From Branchiostoma floridae (taxonomy: Eukaryota > Chordata > Leptocardii > Amphioxiformes > Branchiostomatidae): a stretch of 64,000 nucleotides of DNA. The notes under the pieces are model-generated. The model was not told the DNA's origin. It saw nothing but the letters and a program-made list of their open reading frames with translations, and did not search any database. Shown piece by piece: positions 63,128-64,000 of the stretch. A program made the position numbers and the translations under genes. The DNA is taken from contig NC_049996.1 in the NCBI RefSeq assembly GCF_000003815.2, positions 6,557,731-6,621,730 of the forward strand, read 5' to 3'. How positions within the stretch are numbered: position 1 is the stretch's first letter; every line of letters begins with the position of its first letter.

Positions 63128-63799
63128 AAGTCAGTCTTTAAACGTTATTATATTTTTCTTTGTTGTAATATTTGCTCGCAGGCACAGGTGAAACGAAAAG
63201 TATAAGATTGCAGAGACAACCAACGGATATGCTGGGTACTGCAGGTTGATGGAACACTATGGTATATACATATTGTGACTGCAACTTTAACGACTAAGTA
63301 CAATCAATACTAAAAGGTTTTGACAAACACGTACTTCCATGTGTTATTTGATTACCTAGGGGCAGTTGAAATACCATATTAATGAATGCAAAATCACACA
63401 AAAATAAACACTTTGCACAAAAGCGAGTTATCGATATTTTTTTCATTTGAAGATTACTAAATCATTTAACATCAGTTCTTTTGCTATGGTTCAGATCAAA
63501 ATAAGCATGTAGAAAAATCACACATTAACACACATTAACATGTTCAGATTAAGAGATTTAGCTTAGTAAGTGGTCAGAATCTGTGTAACCGTAGGAGGAG
63601 AGTAGTCCAAACGATGACTGAATATCCGGTGGAAATTGCATTCAATAGTTTAATAATAGGTTGATAAGTAGGGAAAGATAAGTTAGAGTCCTATATCGCA
63701 ATGTTTGTTGTCGAAGGTTGTTCCGACTGTAGGTAAAGGTCAGGTCAAGACTTTTAACGCTTGCGCAGTAAAAAGTAGTTCGACTGGCCCAACAAGTAC
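63128..63799. other. intergenic, no recognised feature
   Basis: AT-rich sequence between the sulfotransferase and the putative first exon at the right edge. A CACATTAACA phrase is duplicated near 63523-63541. Confidence 0.35.
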
Positions 63800-63923
63800 A
63801 GTGTGGCGTGGAACCATAACAAAGATGGCGGACGGGTTGTGACACACCAACGTGGACAGCTTCACAACAGAGATCAATCCGCCTGGAGCAGTAATCAACA
63901 CTTGCGGGAGCCCATAATTCTGT
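63800..63923 (+). promoter_or_regulatory. putative YY1-type promoter and untranslated first exon of a gene to the right
   Basis: AAGATGGCGG at 63822-63831 is a perfect YY1 site, which in animal promoters often sits at or just after the transcription start. About 90 bp later TCTGT|GTAAGTTT is a strong donor. The only ATG (63825) opens a frame of five codons, so the exon would be untranslated apart from that. The rest of the gene lies outside the window. Confidence 0.4.
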
Positions 63924-64000
63924 GTAAGTTTCTAAATATGATCATTATTTGAAGGAACTTTATCATATTTGATGCAAAACAAAAATTAAGCAATTTTGAA

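Overview
The window looks like chordate genomic DNA, most probably from an amphioxus (Branchiostoma). Three things point that way: small spliced exons separated by transposon-filled introns; a membrane-anchored NHL-repeat gene with PYAV and NPxY motifs, a type I know as expanded in lancelets; and a rich set of short non-autonomous DNA transposons. The species call is inference. Four runs of N (44486-44585, 45658-45811, 49560-50196, 56013-56299) are assembly gaps.

Real genes. (1) Minus strand, 3102-24238: seven consecutive exons encode 226 continuous residues of the Bro1 domain of PTPN23 (HD-PTP), an ESCRT-associated pseudo-phosphatase. Its first exon and the rest of the gene (remaining Bro1, coiled coil, proline-rich region, PTP domain) are not seen here. 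(2) Minus strand, 44697-48287: a five-exon gene whose phases close perfectly predicts a 709-residue type II membrane protein with a polar cytoplasmic tail, one membrane helix, a Ser/Thr-rich stalk and a six-blade NHL propeller. (3) Plus strand, 61087-63043: a two-exon galactose-3-O-sulfotransferase family enzyme of 482 residues. (4) Plus strand, about 38853-44048: a set of exon-like coding segments of unknown family with repeated exons and a satellite of about 125 bp that shares sequence with the last segment. (5) A likely untranslated first exon of a gene beyond the right edge, ending at 63923.

Mobile DNA fills most of the rest. A CR1-like LINE (32946-35761) carries a frameshift, a stop and a changed catalytic residue, and is followed by a truncated second LINE (35997-36701). 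Two 1.3-kb elements (761-2031 and 37275-38563), each with terminal inverted repeats and an exact 9-bp target duplication, carry arrays of about two dozen short palindromes either side of a core. There is a hAT-type element with an 8-bp duplication, a deleted mariner inside an older repeat, several TA-flanked MITEs and foldback elements, a 5S-rRNA-derived SINE, a tRNA-derived SINE and a composite-transposon-like structure (17579-20043).

Layout: 0-2 kb transposons; 3-24 kb PTPN23 with repeat-filled introns; 24-31 kb nested transposons and a duplicated segment carrying a small coiled-coil exon; 31-37 kb LINEs; 37-44 kb palindrome-array element, exon repeats and satellite; 44.7-48.3 kb NHL gene; 49-57 kb microsatellites, minisatellites and MITEs; 57-58.5 kb a broken coiled-coil exon and dispersed repeat; 59.7-63 kb sulfotransferase and its upstream region. 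I see no pathway joining the three main genes: endosomal sorting, a surface receptor-like protein and Golgi sulfation.
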